Positions 1-4,784 of a stretch of 6,656 nucleotides of DNA are shown one piece after another. The stretch is from contig SKKI01000166.1 of assembly GCA_007121565.1 (NCBI GenBank), forward strand, positions 1-6,656, written 5' to 3'. The position numbers were made by a program, and so were the translations under genes. The DNA is from Phycisphaerae bacterium. Lineage in GTDB: Bacteria > Planctomycetota > Phycisphaerae > Sedimentisphaerales > Anaerohalosphaeraceae. Position 1 is the first letter of the stretch. Every line of letters starts with the position of its first letter. The notes below the pieces were generated by a model. That model saw only the letters and a list, made by a program, of their open reading frames with translations. It was not told the origin of the DNA and did no database searches.

Positions 1-5
1 CTGAT

Positions 6-749
6 TTATTGCTTATCGGGTCTATTCGTGTGGTGCGTCACTGCACATGTCAGGCCGCTGATCAATGCCGCGGCGGTAATGCCGAATACGGCGGTGGCCG
101 CGTCCGTCCACCAGATGGTTTTGTCAAACAGCGGCCGCGTTGCCAGCACCCCGGCCAGCATCAGCAGCGGCACGGACACCGCCGCCGGCAGCCAGACGGC
201 CGGCCCCCGCCGAAACAGACCAGGCAAATGCCGCTGGGTATACTGCACCCATATCAGGGTTAAGGCCGCGTATGCGCTGAAATGGAAAAGCGTATTCAAA
301 TGGTATTCGGGGTAAAGCAGCGGCAGATTCGAGAGGTTGGAGATGGCAAACACCGCAATCAGCGACGCCGCCAGCAAGGCCGACCAGAACCGGAAAACAC
401 TTAACAGCACCATCGCGCCGCCCATGCCGATCAGGTTGGCGATAAAGTCGCGGACAGCCGGCGTGCGCCCGACAAAGCCCTGGAGATATTCATCCAATGC
501 CCCATAGACCGCGATAATCGCCATTACCTGCCAGACTTTCCGCTGCTTCCATCGAACACGCTGATAGGGACTGACCGCCCACCAGAGAAGCAGCGTGAGC
601 ACAAAATAAGCCATTGTGTGCATATGGGTGCTGTGCATTCCGCTCTCGCGGGCAATGTCGGGCACGGGGATATGCGTCAGGGTAAAGACCAGCGGCCAAT
701 AGACCGCCAGGGCAATCAGGACGTATTTATGTCGGCGTTTTAATTTCAT
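6..749 (-). CDS. VanZ-family integral membrane protein, possibly internally duplicated
   Basis: 247 residues from the ATG at 747-749, complete with a TAA stop. The family signature is visible: a His-rich helix start (H42, H44, Y48), then D86-E87 and Q90, then R100-D101, N105 and G108, which matches the VanZ pattern of a DE..Q stretch followed by R.D...N..G. About seven or eight hydrophobic segments can be seen (roughly 9-25, 45-60, 72-84, 102-118, 121-140, 155-170, 185-203, 214-235), with basic residues at the N-terminus. VanZ itself gives low-level teicoplanin resistance, but most family members have no assigned role, so only a membrane location is safe. The second half repeats part of the first: H44..A47-Y48 and H156..A159-Y160, each followed by L-T-L nearby. 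A TTG at 789-791 would add 14 residues, but neither start has a strong ribosome-binding site, so the ATG was chosen. It lies 51 bases after the mutase and is probably cotranscribed with it. Confidence 0.8.
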   Translation of the reverse strand: MKLKRRHKYVLIALAVYWPLVFTLTHIPVPDIARESGMHSTHMHTMAYFVLTLLLWWAVSPYQRVRWKQRKVWQVMAIIAVYGALDEYLQGFVGRTPAVRDFIANLIGMGGAMVLLSVFRFWSALLAASLIAVFAISNLSNLPLLYPEYHLNTLFHFSAYAALTLIWVQYTQRHLPGLFRRGPAVWLPAAVSVPLLMLAGVLATRPLFDKTIWWTDAATAVFGITAAALISGLTCAVTHHTNRPDKQ

Positions 750-800
750 CTCGGCAGCTTGTGCAGTCCGCCCGGCAAACAGCGGGCACAATCCAACGGC

Positions 801-2180
801 TTAATGGTCCACCGGCTCGCCGAGAAAGCTTTTGATCTCGTCGAATTTCTCGTCGAGCAGATCGGGGGCCTTGGCCTCTACGTTGAGCCGCAGCAGCGGT
901 TCGGTGTTGCTGGGTCGGACGTTGAACCACCAGTCCTTGAACTGCACGGTAATGCCGTCCAGGTCGTCGACCTGTCCCTGGCTGTAGCGGCGGGCCAGCT
1001 CCTTCATCGCGGCCTCTTTGTCCTCGACCTGAAAGTTGACCTCGCCGCTGTTGCTGAAACGCTTCAGCGGGGCGACCATCTGGCTGACGGTTTTGTCCGA
1101 GGCGCCGAGAATGTTGAGCATATGCACCAGGGTGATCATCCCCGAATCGGCGTAAAAGTTGTCACGGAAATAAAAATGCCCGCTCAATTCACCGCCGAAA
1201 ATCCCGTGGCAGTCGCGCAGGGTCTTTTTCATGAAGGCATGGCCCACCCGCTCGCGCCGCGGCGTGCCGCCGTGCTTGAGGATCTCCTCCTGGAGGACGT
1301 GGCTGCTGCGCAGATCATACACAATCGCCGAGCCGGGGTATTTGCTCAGGAAATACGGCACCATCATCGCGCACATCAGATCGCAGGAAACGGCCTGGCC
1401 CTGTTCATCAACCAGCATCAGCCGGTCGGCGTCGCCGTCAAAACAGAATCCCAGATCGGCCTTCGTCCGGCGGATCGTCTCCTTGAGTTCCTGCAGGTTG
1501 GCCTCCACCAGCGGATTGGGATCGTGTTTGAAGGTGCCGTCGTGCTCCAGGTTCAGGCCGATCAGCTCGACGTTTTTCAGGTCGCCGAAGATCAGCGGCA
1601 CCACTTTGCCGGCCATGCCGTTACTGGCATCGACCACGATTTTCAGCGGCTTGTGCAGCGGCTCGAGAAATTTGAGCACATGCTTTTTGTATTCGGCAAT
1701 CAGATCGCAGTGTTCAATCGCCCCGTCCTGCCGTCCCTTGGTATGCACCAGCGCCAGGGCGATGTGTCGAATGTCCTTGAGGCCCGTATCGGCGCCGATG
1801 GGCTTGGCCTGCTGGCCGGAGATTTTAAAGCCGTTGTACTGGGCCGGATTATGGCTGGCGGTTACCTGAACACCGCCGCACGTGCCCAGATGATTGATCG
1901 CGAAATACATCTGCGGCGTGTCAATCATTCCGATATCGATGACATTGGCCCCGGCGGCGTTCATGCCGTGAATCAGGGCCTCGGCCAGCGCGGGGCTGTG
2001 CTTTCGCATATCATGGCCGACACACAGGCTCTGGGCATTGGCCATACCGCGATCATAGCCGCGAAGCAGGGATCGCAGGAACTGCGCGCTGGCGTGACCG
2101 ATTTTCCAGGCGGCCTCTTCATCAATCTGCTCACCGTAAAGCCCGCGAATATCATACGCCTTGAAAATTGAAGGATCCAT
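801..2180 (-). CDS. Phosphomannomutase/phosphoglucomutase (alpha-D-phosphohexomutase family)
   Basis: 459 residues, the usual length for the bacterial AlgC/ManB-type enzyme that interconverts hexose 1- and 6-phosphates and so feeds GDP-mannose or UDP-glucose synthesis for cell-surface polysaccharide. All four active-site loops are intact: the phosphoserine loop TASHNP (107-112, catalytic S109), the metal loop DGDADR (248-253), the sugar-binding loop GGELSGH (329-335) and the phosphate-binding loop RPSNTEP (422-428). The R-V-G-H motif at 311-314 also fits. The N-terminus (F6-K-A-Y-D-I-R-G) is typical of the family. The ATG at 2178-2180 has GGAG seven bases upstream (in ACGGAGCGGATTT). The gene follows a consensus promoter at 2240-2268 and is separated from pheS by a terminator, so it opens a new transcription unit that probably includes the VanZ-like gene. 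Mannose versus glucose specificity cannot be read from the sequence, so no symbol is given. Confidence 0.93.
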   Translation of the reverse strand: MDPSIFKAYDIRGLYGEQIDEEAAWKIGHASAQFLRSLLRGYDRGMANAQSLCVGHDMRKHSPALAEALIHGMNAAGANVIDIGMIDTPQMYFAINHLGTCGGVQVTASHNPAQYNGFKISGQQAKPIGADTGLKDIRHIALALVHTKGRQDGAIEHCDLIAEYKKHVLKFLEPLHKPLKIVVDASNGMAGKVVPLIFGDLKNVELIGLNLEHDGTFKHDPNPLVEANLQELKETIRRTKADLGFCFDGDADRLMLVDEQGQAVSCDLMCAMMVPYFLSKYPGSAIVYDLRSSHVLQEEILKHGGTPRRERVGHAFMKKTLRDCHGIFGGELSGHFYFRDNFYADSGMITLVHMLNILGASDKTVSQMVAPLKRFSNSGEVNFQVEDKEAAMKELARRYSQGQVDDLDGITVQFKDWWFNVRPSNTEPLLRLNVEAKAPDLLDEKFDEIKSFLGEPVDH

Positions 2181-2239
2181 AAATCCGCTCCGTTAAAGCT
2201 ACTCGTTTTTTATGCACACCGTGCCGTCCAATAAAATGA

Positions 2240-2268
2240 ATTATACACCCACTTTGACCGTTTGTCAA
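2240..2268 (-). promoter_or_regulatory. Consensus sigma-70-type promoter of the mutase/VanZ unit
   Basis: On the minus strand the -35 box is TTGACA (2263-2268) and the -10 box is TATAAT (2240-2245), separated by exactly 17 bases. Both hexamers match the housekeeping consensus perfectly. Transcription should start near 2233, giving a leader of about 50 bases before the mutase ATG at 2180. It lies just beyond the pheS terminator, which isolates the unit from the translation operon. Confidence 0.88.
2254..2268 (-). promoter_or_regulatory. Small palindrome over the -35 box, possible operator
   Basis: The minus strand reads TTGAC, AAACG, GTCAA: a perfect 5-base inverted repeat with a 5-base centre. 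Its first arm is the -35 box of the mutase promoter and its second arm lies in the spacer. The placement would suit a repressor that blocks RNA polymerase, but arms this short can arise by chance and no regulator gene is nearby. Confidence 0.25.
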
Positions 2269-2281
2269 CCCGCCTGGCCTG

Positions 2282-2311
2282 AAAAAACCGGCTCGCCTGA
2301 GAGCAGGCCGG
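2282..2311 (-). terminator. Rho-independent terminator after pheS
   Basis: On the minus strand CCGG-CCTG pairs with CAGG-CCGG around a CTCT loop, with a 4-base CGAG bulge on the 3' arm, followed directly by six T (2287-2282). It begins one base after the pheS stop codon (2313-2315), so it ends the thrS-to-pheS operon. The bulge weakens it somewhat compared with an uninterrupted stem. Confidence 0.75.
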
Positions 2312-2312
2312 C

Positions 2313-3305
2313 TCAAAATTGATTGAGAAATCGCAGGTCGTTTTCAAACAGCAGGCGGATGTCGGTAATGCCGTATTTTTTCATCGCCAGCCGTTCAATG
2401 CCAAAGCCGAATGCCCATCCGGTGTATGTTTCGCTGTCAATGCCCACGCTGTCAAAGACGTTGGGATCGACCATCCCGCAGCCGCCGATTTCCATCCAGT
2501 TTTCCTCGCCGGATTTATCCACCCACAAAATATCCACCTCGCAGCTCGGCTCGGTAAACGGAAAAAAACTCGGACGGAACCGCCACTGTGTCTCAGCGCC
2601 GAAAAAGGTGTGGATAAACTGGTTGATGCTGCTCTTCAGATCCACCATCGTAATGCCTTCGTCGACCACCAGCGCCTCGAGCTGATGAAACATAAACATA
2701 TGCGTCGCGTCCACAGTATCCGGTCGATAGACGCGACCCGGCGCAATGACACGGATAGGCGGCTTCTGGCTGCCCATCACGCGTATCTGGATGGTCGAGG
2801 TCTGGCTTCGCAGCAGCATCGACTCGCTGATGTAAAAGTTGTCCAGCGGATCGCGCGCCGGATGCTCGGGGGGGATGTTCAGGGCGACAAAGTTGTGCCA
2901 CTCGTCCTCGACCTCCGGCCCGTAGGCCACGCCAAAGCCCATCCGGCCAAAAATCTCGATCAGCTCGGCAATCGTCTGCGCTATAATGTGCCGCTTACCC
3001 TGGCGCACGGCAATACCGGGCAAGGTCACATCCAGCAGCGGCTCGGTTTTCGAGGAGGCAGCCTGAAATGCTTCCTTTCGCGTCTCAAATGCGGCGGTTA
3101 TCTCGCGTTTGATCCGGTTGGCAAGCTGGCCGCCTTCTTTGCGCTGCTCGGCGGGGAGCTTGCCGATTTGGGTGAGCATCTGCGTGAGGAGCCCTTTTCG
3201 ACCCAGATAGCGCACCCGCCACGCCTCAAGCGTCTGGGCGTCTTGAACAGCGTTTAAGTCATCGTGGGCCTGTTTGCCGATCTGTGCGAACTCTTCAAGC
3301 TTCAC
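2313..3305 (-). CDS. pheS: Phenylalanyl-tRNA synthetase alpha subunit
   Basis: The catalytic subunit of the (alpha-beta)2 class II enzyme that charges tRNA-Phe in the cytoplasm. The 330-residue product has a helical, charged N-terminal region (about 1-85, the tRNA-binding coiled coil) and a class II core from about 95 on. Visible signatures are motif 2 around R-V-I-A-P-G-R-V-Y-R, the phenylalanine pocket F-R-P-S-F-F-P-F-T-E-P-S, the G-G-C-G-M stretch, and motif 3 (G-F-G-I-E-R-L). The pocket alanine in G-W-A-F-G, equivalent to A294 of E. coli, is present. Two in-frame GTG codons occur at the start (3309-3311 and 3303-3305). I chose the second because GGGAG at 3311-3315 ends five bases before it and overlaps the first. 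The upstream choice gives 332 residues. The gene lies 30 bases after rplT. The beta-subunit gene pheT does not follow: a terminator and an unrelated gene do. Confidence 0.96.
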   Translation of the reverse strand: MKLEEFAQIGKQAHDDLNAVQDAQTLEAWRVRYLGRKGLLTQMLTQIGKLPAEQRKEGGQLANRIKREITAAFETRKEAFQAASSKTEPLLDVTLPGIAVRQGKRHIIAQTIAELIEIFGRMGFGVAYGPEVEDEWHNFVALNIPPEHPARDPLDNFYISESMLLRSQTSTIQIRVMGSQKPPIRVIAPGRVYRPDTVDATHMFMFHQLEALVVDEGITMVDLKSSINQFIHTFFGAETQWRFRPSFFPFTEPSCEVDILWVDKSGEENWMEIGGCGMVDPNVFDSVGIDSETYTGWAFGFGIERLAMKKYGITDIRLLFENDLRFLNQF

Positions 3306-3310
3306 GGCCA

Positions 3311-3315
3311 CTCCC
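3311..3315 (-). promoter_or_regulatory. Shine-Dalgarno site that decides the pheS start
   Basis: The minus strand reads GGGAG, then TGGCC, then GTG. The five-base spacing favours GTG at 3303-3305. The other in-frame GTG (3309-3311) shares its first base with this site, so it would have no usable Shine-Dalgarno sequence of its own. Confidence 0.65.
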
Positions 3316-3335
3316 GTCGTCGAACAATGAGGCGA

Positions 3336-3692
3336 TTATTGCTGCGCCGCTTTGGCCTTTTCAACCAGTGCGTCAAAGCCGCTTTCGTCGGCAATGGCGA
3401 TCTCGCTGAGCATCTTGCGGTTCAGCGCGATGCCGGCCTTTTTCAGACCGTCGATAAACTGGCTGTATCGGATGTCCCGCTGCCGGCAGGCGGCGTTGAG
3501 CCGGATAATCCACAGCCCCCGGTATTGGCGTTTCTTCTGTTTACGGCCGATACGGGCGTTGACCAGGGCATTGATTCGGGCCTCTTTGGCCAGCCGATAG
3601 TTGCGACCGGCGGCACCGCGATAGCCGCGGGCCTCTTTCATGACGCGCTTGCGCGCTTGACGTGTTGCAGCACCTTTACGTACGCGTGGCAT
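3336..3692 (-). CDS. rplT: 50S ribosomal protein L20
   Basis: 118 residues, the same length as the E. coli protein. L20 binds 23S rRNA early and is needed for assembly of the large subunit. In E. coli and B. subtilis it also represses translation or transcription of its own operon. The very basic N-terminal extension (M-P-R-V-R-K-G, then repeated R/K-rich helices to about residue 60) and the globular C-terminal domain (L-W-I-I-R-L-N-A-A, S-Q-F-I-D-G-L-K-K-A, A-L-V-E-K-A-K-A) match the family throughout. The ATG at 3690-3692 has AAAGGA nine bases upstream. It lies 90 bases downstream of rpmI, with a GC-rich stem-loop in that gap, and 30 bases upstream of pheS. Confidence 0.98.
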   Translation of the reverse strand: MPRVRKGAATRQARKRVMKEARGYRGAAGRNYRLAKEARINALVNARIGRKQKKRQYRGLWIIRLNAACRQRDIRYSQFIDGLKKAGIALNRKMLSEIAIADESGFDALVEKAKAAQQ

Positions 3693-3720
3693 ACCAGCAT
3701 TTCCTTTCTGTGTTTAACGA

Positions 3721-3763
3721 CGGGGCCCGCTGCGGCAGCTGATAGAGCCGAGAAGCCGCCCCG
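3721..3763 (-). promoter_or_regulatory. GC-rich stem-loop between rpmI and rplT
   Basis: CGGGGC (3758-3763 on the minus strand) pairs with GCCCCG (3721-3726), and CGGC (3747-3750) can pair inside it with GCCG (3733-3736), giving a two-part hairpin with an asymmetric internal loop. There is no T tract after it, so it is not an ordinary terminator. It ends about 28 bases before the rplT start codon. It could set the L35:L20 ratio, protect the RNA, or serve as an L20-binding site. None of these is shown by the sequence, and hairpins of this size are not rare in GC-rich DNA. Confidence 0.35.
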
Positions 3764-3782
3764 CTTTCAGTGAATCGTTTGT

Positions 3783-3977
3783 TTACTGTCCCAACGCAGC
3801 CCGAAACGCCTGCGCCTTGGCACCCTGAACCAGCGTGCTTTGACGTAAACGGCGACGGCGCTTGGCCGGTTTGGTGCTCATCAGGTGCCCGGCATTGCTG
3901 TGTTTACGCTTGACCTTGCCGGTGGCGGTCACTTTGACCCGCTTGGACAGCCCTTTGTGAGTTTTCTGTTTCGGCAT
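3783..3977 (-). CDS. rpmI: 50S ribosomal protein L35
   Basis: A 64-residue, strongly basic protein of the large ribosomal subunit. The start M-P-K-Q-K-T-H-K-G-L-S-K-R and the middle block G-K-V-K-R-K-H-S-N-A-G-H, followed by a run of K/R (K-P-A-K-R-R-R-R-L-R), are diagnostic of L35. The length matches the family (about 65). The ATG at 3975-3977 was chosen because the conserved protein begins exactly there. The same frame stays open for 30 more codons upstream, but those run through the palindrome at 4030-4078 and do not resemble L35. The ribosome-binding site is weak (AGAAAG, seven bases before the ATG). The gene has a long upstream gap (226 bases from infC) containing a probable internal promoter and the double palindrome. 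Confidence 0.97.
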   Translation of the reverse strand: MPKQKTHKGLSKRVKVTATGKVKRKHSNAGHLMSTKPAKRRRRLRQSTLVQGAKAQAFRAALGQ

Positions 3978-4029
3978 ATAAATTCTTTCTGATAAAGACG
4001 TTAACTGGATCGCATAGGAATTTGTATTT

Positions 4030-4078
4030 GTAGCACGGCCATCTTGGCCGTGTTCACGGGCTGCCAAGCCCGTGCTAC
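4030..4078. repeat. Double-hairpin palindromic element (REP/BIME-like) in the rpmI leader
   Basis: The 49 bases are bounded by a perfect 9-base inverted repeat, GTAGCACGG (4030-4038) and CCGTGCTAC (4070-4078). Inside are two perfect 8-base-pair hairpins: CACGGCCA/TGGCCGTG (4034-4041 with 4045-4052, loop TCT) and CACGGGCT/AGCCCGTG (4055-4062 with 4067-4074, loop GCCA). When both hairpins form, GTAG and CTAC can still pair, giving a three-way junction closed by four base pairs. Alternatively the outer 9-base arms pair, so two folds compete. Both strands fold equally well. The layout resembles paired REP units, and the wording resembles palindromes I recall as dispersed in planctomycete genomes. 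Only one copy is present here, so its repeat nature is inferred. A three-base TTT flanks each side, too short to argue for a target duplication. It would be transcribed in the leader of rpmI. Confidence 0.7.
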
Positions 4079-4113
4079 TTTAATTTCGGACAAAGAACCA
4101 ATCTGAAATAAAC

Positions 4114-4147
4114 ATTATATGGTATCCATTCGGCCAGGACGTGTCAA
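4114..4147 (-). promoter_or_regulatory. Probable internal promoter for rpmI-rplT-pheS
   Basis: The minus strand has a perfect -35 box TTGACA (4142-4147). Exactly 17 bases on lies TACCAT (4119-4124), a four-of-six -10 box. A perfect TATAAT (4114-4119) overlaps it but stands 22 bases from the -35 box, which is too far for normal use. Transcription would start at about 4107-4112, giving a leader of about 130 bases that contains the double palindrome. This would allow ribosomal protein genes and pheS to be expressed apart from thrS and infC. Confidence 0.6.
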
Positions 4148-4166
4148 GCACTATTTTTGCGATTTT

Positions 4167-4187
4167 CCGGCGATTTGCCGGTTTTTT
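4167..4187 (+). terminator. Terminator-shaped hairpin on the plus strand, in the infC-rpmI gap
   Basis: CCGGC (4167-4171), loop GATTT, GCCGG (4177-4181), then six T (4182-4187) on the plus strand. No plus-strand gene precedes it, so it could only stop antisense RNA. Read on the minus strand the same perfect 5-base-pair stem lies about 16 bases after the infC stop codon without a downstream T run, where it might protect the infC message end. The stem is short. Confidence 0.35.
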
Positions 4188-4203
4188 CGGCTGTCTGAAT
4201 GGC

Positions 4204-4731
4204 TCAGGAGGACTTTTCCGGTTTTTCCGGCGCCATCACCATCGTCATCCGCCGGCCGAGCAGTATCGGCGGGCGTTCGATGACGGCCTTGTCCTGAAGG
4301 GCCTGCACGATGTAGTCCATCGTTTCATGGGCCCTTTCCCGGTACATCATCTCCCGGCCGCGAAACAGCATGGTAAACTGGACCTTGTGCCCCTTTTCGA
4401 GAAACTGCTCAGCCTTTTTCATCTTGATATCGCGGTCATGTCCGTCGGTTTTGGGCCGCAGGCGGATTTCCTTGAGCACGACGGTATGCTGCTTTTTCAG
4501 GTTCTGCTTGATTTTGCGTTTCTGCTCATACAGGTGCTTGCCGTAATCCATAATCCGGCACACCGGCGGCGAAGCGGTCGGCGATACTTCGACCAGATCC
4601 AAATCCGCCTCGCGTGCGCGTTCCAGCGCCTCGGTCACGTCAACGACCCCAATCTGCTGATTGTTCTCGTCGATCAGTCGAACGGAGCTGACGCGAATCC
4701 GTTCATTGATTCTCAAGTTTTTCTTGCTAAT
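4204..4731 (-). CDS. infC: Translation initiation factor IF-3, probable AUU start
   Basis: IF3 binds the 30S subunit, prevents premature 50S joining and rejects non-standard start codons and wrong initiator pairing. The product from ATT at 4729-4731 has 175 residues, normal for the family. The N-domain opens I-S-K-K-N-L-R-I-N-E-R-I-R and carries the signature P-P-V-C-R-I-M-D-Y-G-K. A lysine-rich linker (K-R-K-I-K-Q-N-L-K-K-Q) leads to the C-domain with F-L-E-K-G-H-K-V and F-R-G-R-E-M, ending M-V-M-A-P-E-K-P-E-K-S-S. The ATT has AAAGGTG five bases upstream and begins the protein where B. subtilis IF3 begins (I-S-K). An in-frame TTG at 4744-4746 would give 180 residues but places that Shine-Dalgarno site inside the gene. 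No ATG or GTG start is available near the N-terminus. An AUU start is the known basis of IF3 autoregulation in E. coli. Confidence 0.96.
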   Translation of the reverse strand: MSKKNLRINERIRVSSVRLIDENNQQIGVVDVTEALERAREADLDLVEVSPTASPPVCRIMDYGKHLYEQKRKIKQNLKKQHTVVLKEIRLRPKTDGHDRDIKMKKAEQFLEKGHKVQFTMLFRGREMMYRERAHETMDYIVQALQDKAVIERPPILLGRRMTMVMAPEKPEKSS

Positions 4732-4736
4732 GGGTA

Positions 4737-4743
4737 CACCTTT
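4737..4743 (-). promoter_or_regulatory. Shine-Dalgarno site that supports the AUU start of infC
   Basis: The minus strand reads AAAGGTG, then TACCC, then ATT. The match to the 16S rRNA tail and the five-base spacing point to the ATT at 4729-4731. The TTG at 4744-4746 lies immediately upstream of this site, and its own nearest candidate (AGGT in CAGGTAAC) is weaker and about ten bases away. Confidence 0.65.
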
Positions 4744-4765
4744 CAAAAAATAATGTTACCTGAAT

Positions 4766-4783
4766 CGACCTTGTCTCGGGTCG
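4766..4783 (-). other. Short inverted repeat between thrS and infC
   Basis: CGACC (4779-4783 on the minus strand) and GGTCG (4766-4770) form a perfect 5-base-pair stem with an 8-base loop, starting just after the thrS stop codon. A run of six T follows only about 15 bases later, too far for an ordinary terminator. It may be a message-stabilising or spacing hairpin, or chance. Confidence 0.25.
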
Positions 4784-4784
4784 T

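Noticed and set aside
759..2171. A 470-codon open frame on the plus strand opposite the mutase
   Set aside because: The minus-strand frame encodes a complete phosphohexomutase with all four active-site loops. The antisense product has no recognisable motif and is a by-product of GC-rich codon use.
2319..3257. A 312-codon open frame on the plus strand opposite pheS
   Set aside because: It is a shadow of pheS, which matches its family over the full length.
4001..4015. A four-codon leader reading frame (ATG CGA TCC AGT TAA) upstream of rpmI
   Set aside because: It has no Shine-Dalgarno sequence, and such short frames are common by chance. There is no run of control codons as in an attenuator peptide.
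3978..4067. A 30-residue N-terminal extension of L35
   Set aside because: The extension reads through the palindromic element and has no similarity to L35, whose conserved start is M-P-K-Q-K-T at 3977.
4027..4081. Target-site duplication around the double palindrome
   Set aside because: Only a three-base TTT is shared by both flanks in AT-rich sequence, which is no better than chance.
4163..4234. Repeated TTTTCCGG words near the end of infC
   Set aside because: They are irregularly spaced and partly inside the Pro/Glu/Lys-rich C-terminal codons of infC, so low sequence complexity explains them.
4766..4783. A transcription terminator between thrS and infC
   Set aside because: The stem has only five base pairs with a large loop, and the T run is about 15 bases away, so it is not a standard terminator. 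infC probably stays in the thrS transcript.
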